From the NCBI GenBank assembly GCA_031269165.1, contig JAISZQ010000325.1, positions 1 through 12,160 of the forward strand: a stretch of DNA of 12,160 bases. Direction: 5' to 3'. Position 1 is the stretch's first letter. Each line of letters begins with the position of its first letter. This document shows, in pieces, positions 12,118 to 12,160 of this stretch. The notes under the pieces are model-generated. The model did not search any database. It was not told where the DNA came from and saw only the letters and a program-made list of their open reading frames with translations. The position numbers and the translations under genes were made by a program. This DNA is from Spirochaetaceae bacterium. Lineage in GTDB: Bacteria; Spirochaetota; Spirochaetia; Treponematales; Breznakiellaceae.

Positions 12118-12160
12118 ATGGGAAAAGGGGAAAGTTTTGATATGGCGAAAGAATTTGAGG
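12118..12160 (+). CDS. Start of an unidentified gene (partial)
   Basis: ATG preceded by a strong ribosome binding site (GGGAGGAG, core GGAGG 5 bp before the ATG) opens a frame MGKGESFDMAKEFE that runs off the window. Fourteen residues are not enough to name a family. The ribosome binding site and the upstream -10 make a real gene likely. Confidence 0.7.
   Translation, partial: MGKGESFDMAKEFE

Overview
The window looks like chromosome from a high-GC-leaning, Treponema-like spirochaete. This rests on gene content and is an inference: a four-helix HAMP/class III cyclase of a type common in spirochaetes, a short CstA, and many palindromic intergenic repeats. No rRNA, tRNA or CRISPR array was seen.

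Left part (about 1-3515, + strand): the possible tail of an upstream gene and a 12-G homopolymer precede a compact three-gene run. It holds asparaginyl-tRNA synthetase (asnS), a THUMP-domain RlmL/YpsC-type rRNA methyltransferase with an unusual insertion and a Gln/Asp/Gly-rich tail, and a phosphinothricin/amino-acid N-acetyltransferase of the GNAT superfamily that overlaps the methyltransferase by 8 bp. The genes are 3 bp apart or overlapping, so they are probably one operon.

Middle (3541-8314): a 935-residue membrane adenylate/guanylate cyclase on the - strand is divergent from a CstA-family transporter on the + strand. The 292 bp between them carry a consensus promoter for cstA (TTGACA, 17 bp, TATAAT), a degenerate dispersed repeat, and two copies of a short TTTCTATTGAAC motif. 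In enterobacteria cstA is controlled by cAMP-CRP, so the pairing is suggestive, but no CRP-like site was seen.

Accessory part (about 8315-10505): two small - strand genes carry domains that resemble the Barnase-EndoU-ColicinE5/D-RelE-like nucleases of phages and mobile elements. Their central domains are unrelated, yet both genes have the same 5' border (48 bp, 2 mismatches) and the same 3' border (84 bp, 1 mismatch), so they look like cassettes with exchangeable cores. The downstream one is broken by a 119-bp MITE-like palindromic element with a 4-bp ACGT target duplication; removing the element and one ACGT copy restores the frame exactly, leaving one in-frame TAA. REP-like CGCGAAT palindromes and GTCATTGCGAG...CTCGCAATGAC repeats fill the gaps.

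Right part (10506-12160): a sugar-phosphate nucleotidyltransferase on the - strand, preceded by a frameshifted coding remnant. About 450 bp of repeat-rich DNA follows, and then the first 14 codons of an unidentified + strand gene with a strong ribosome binding site.
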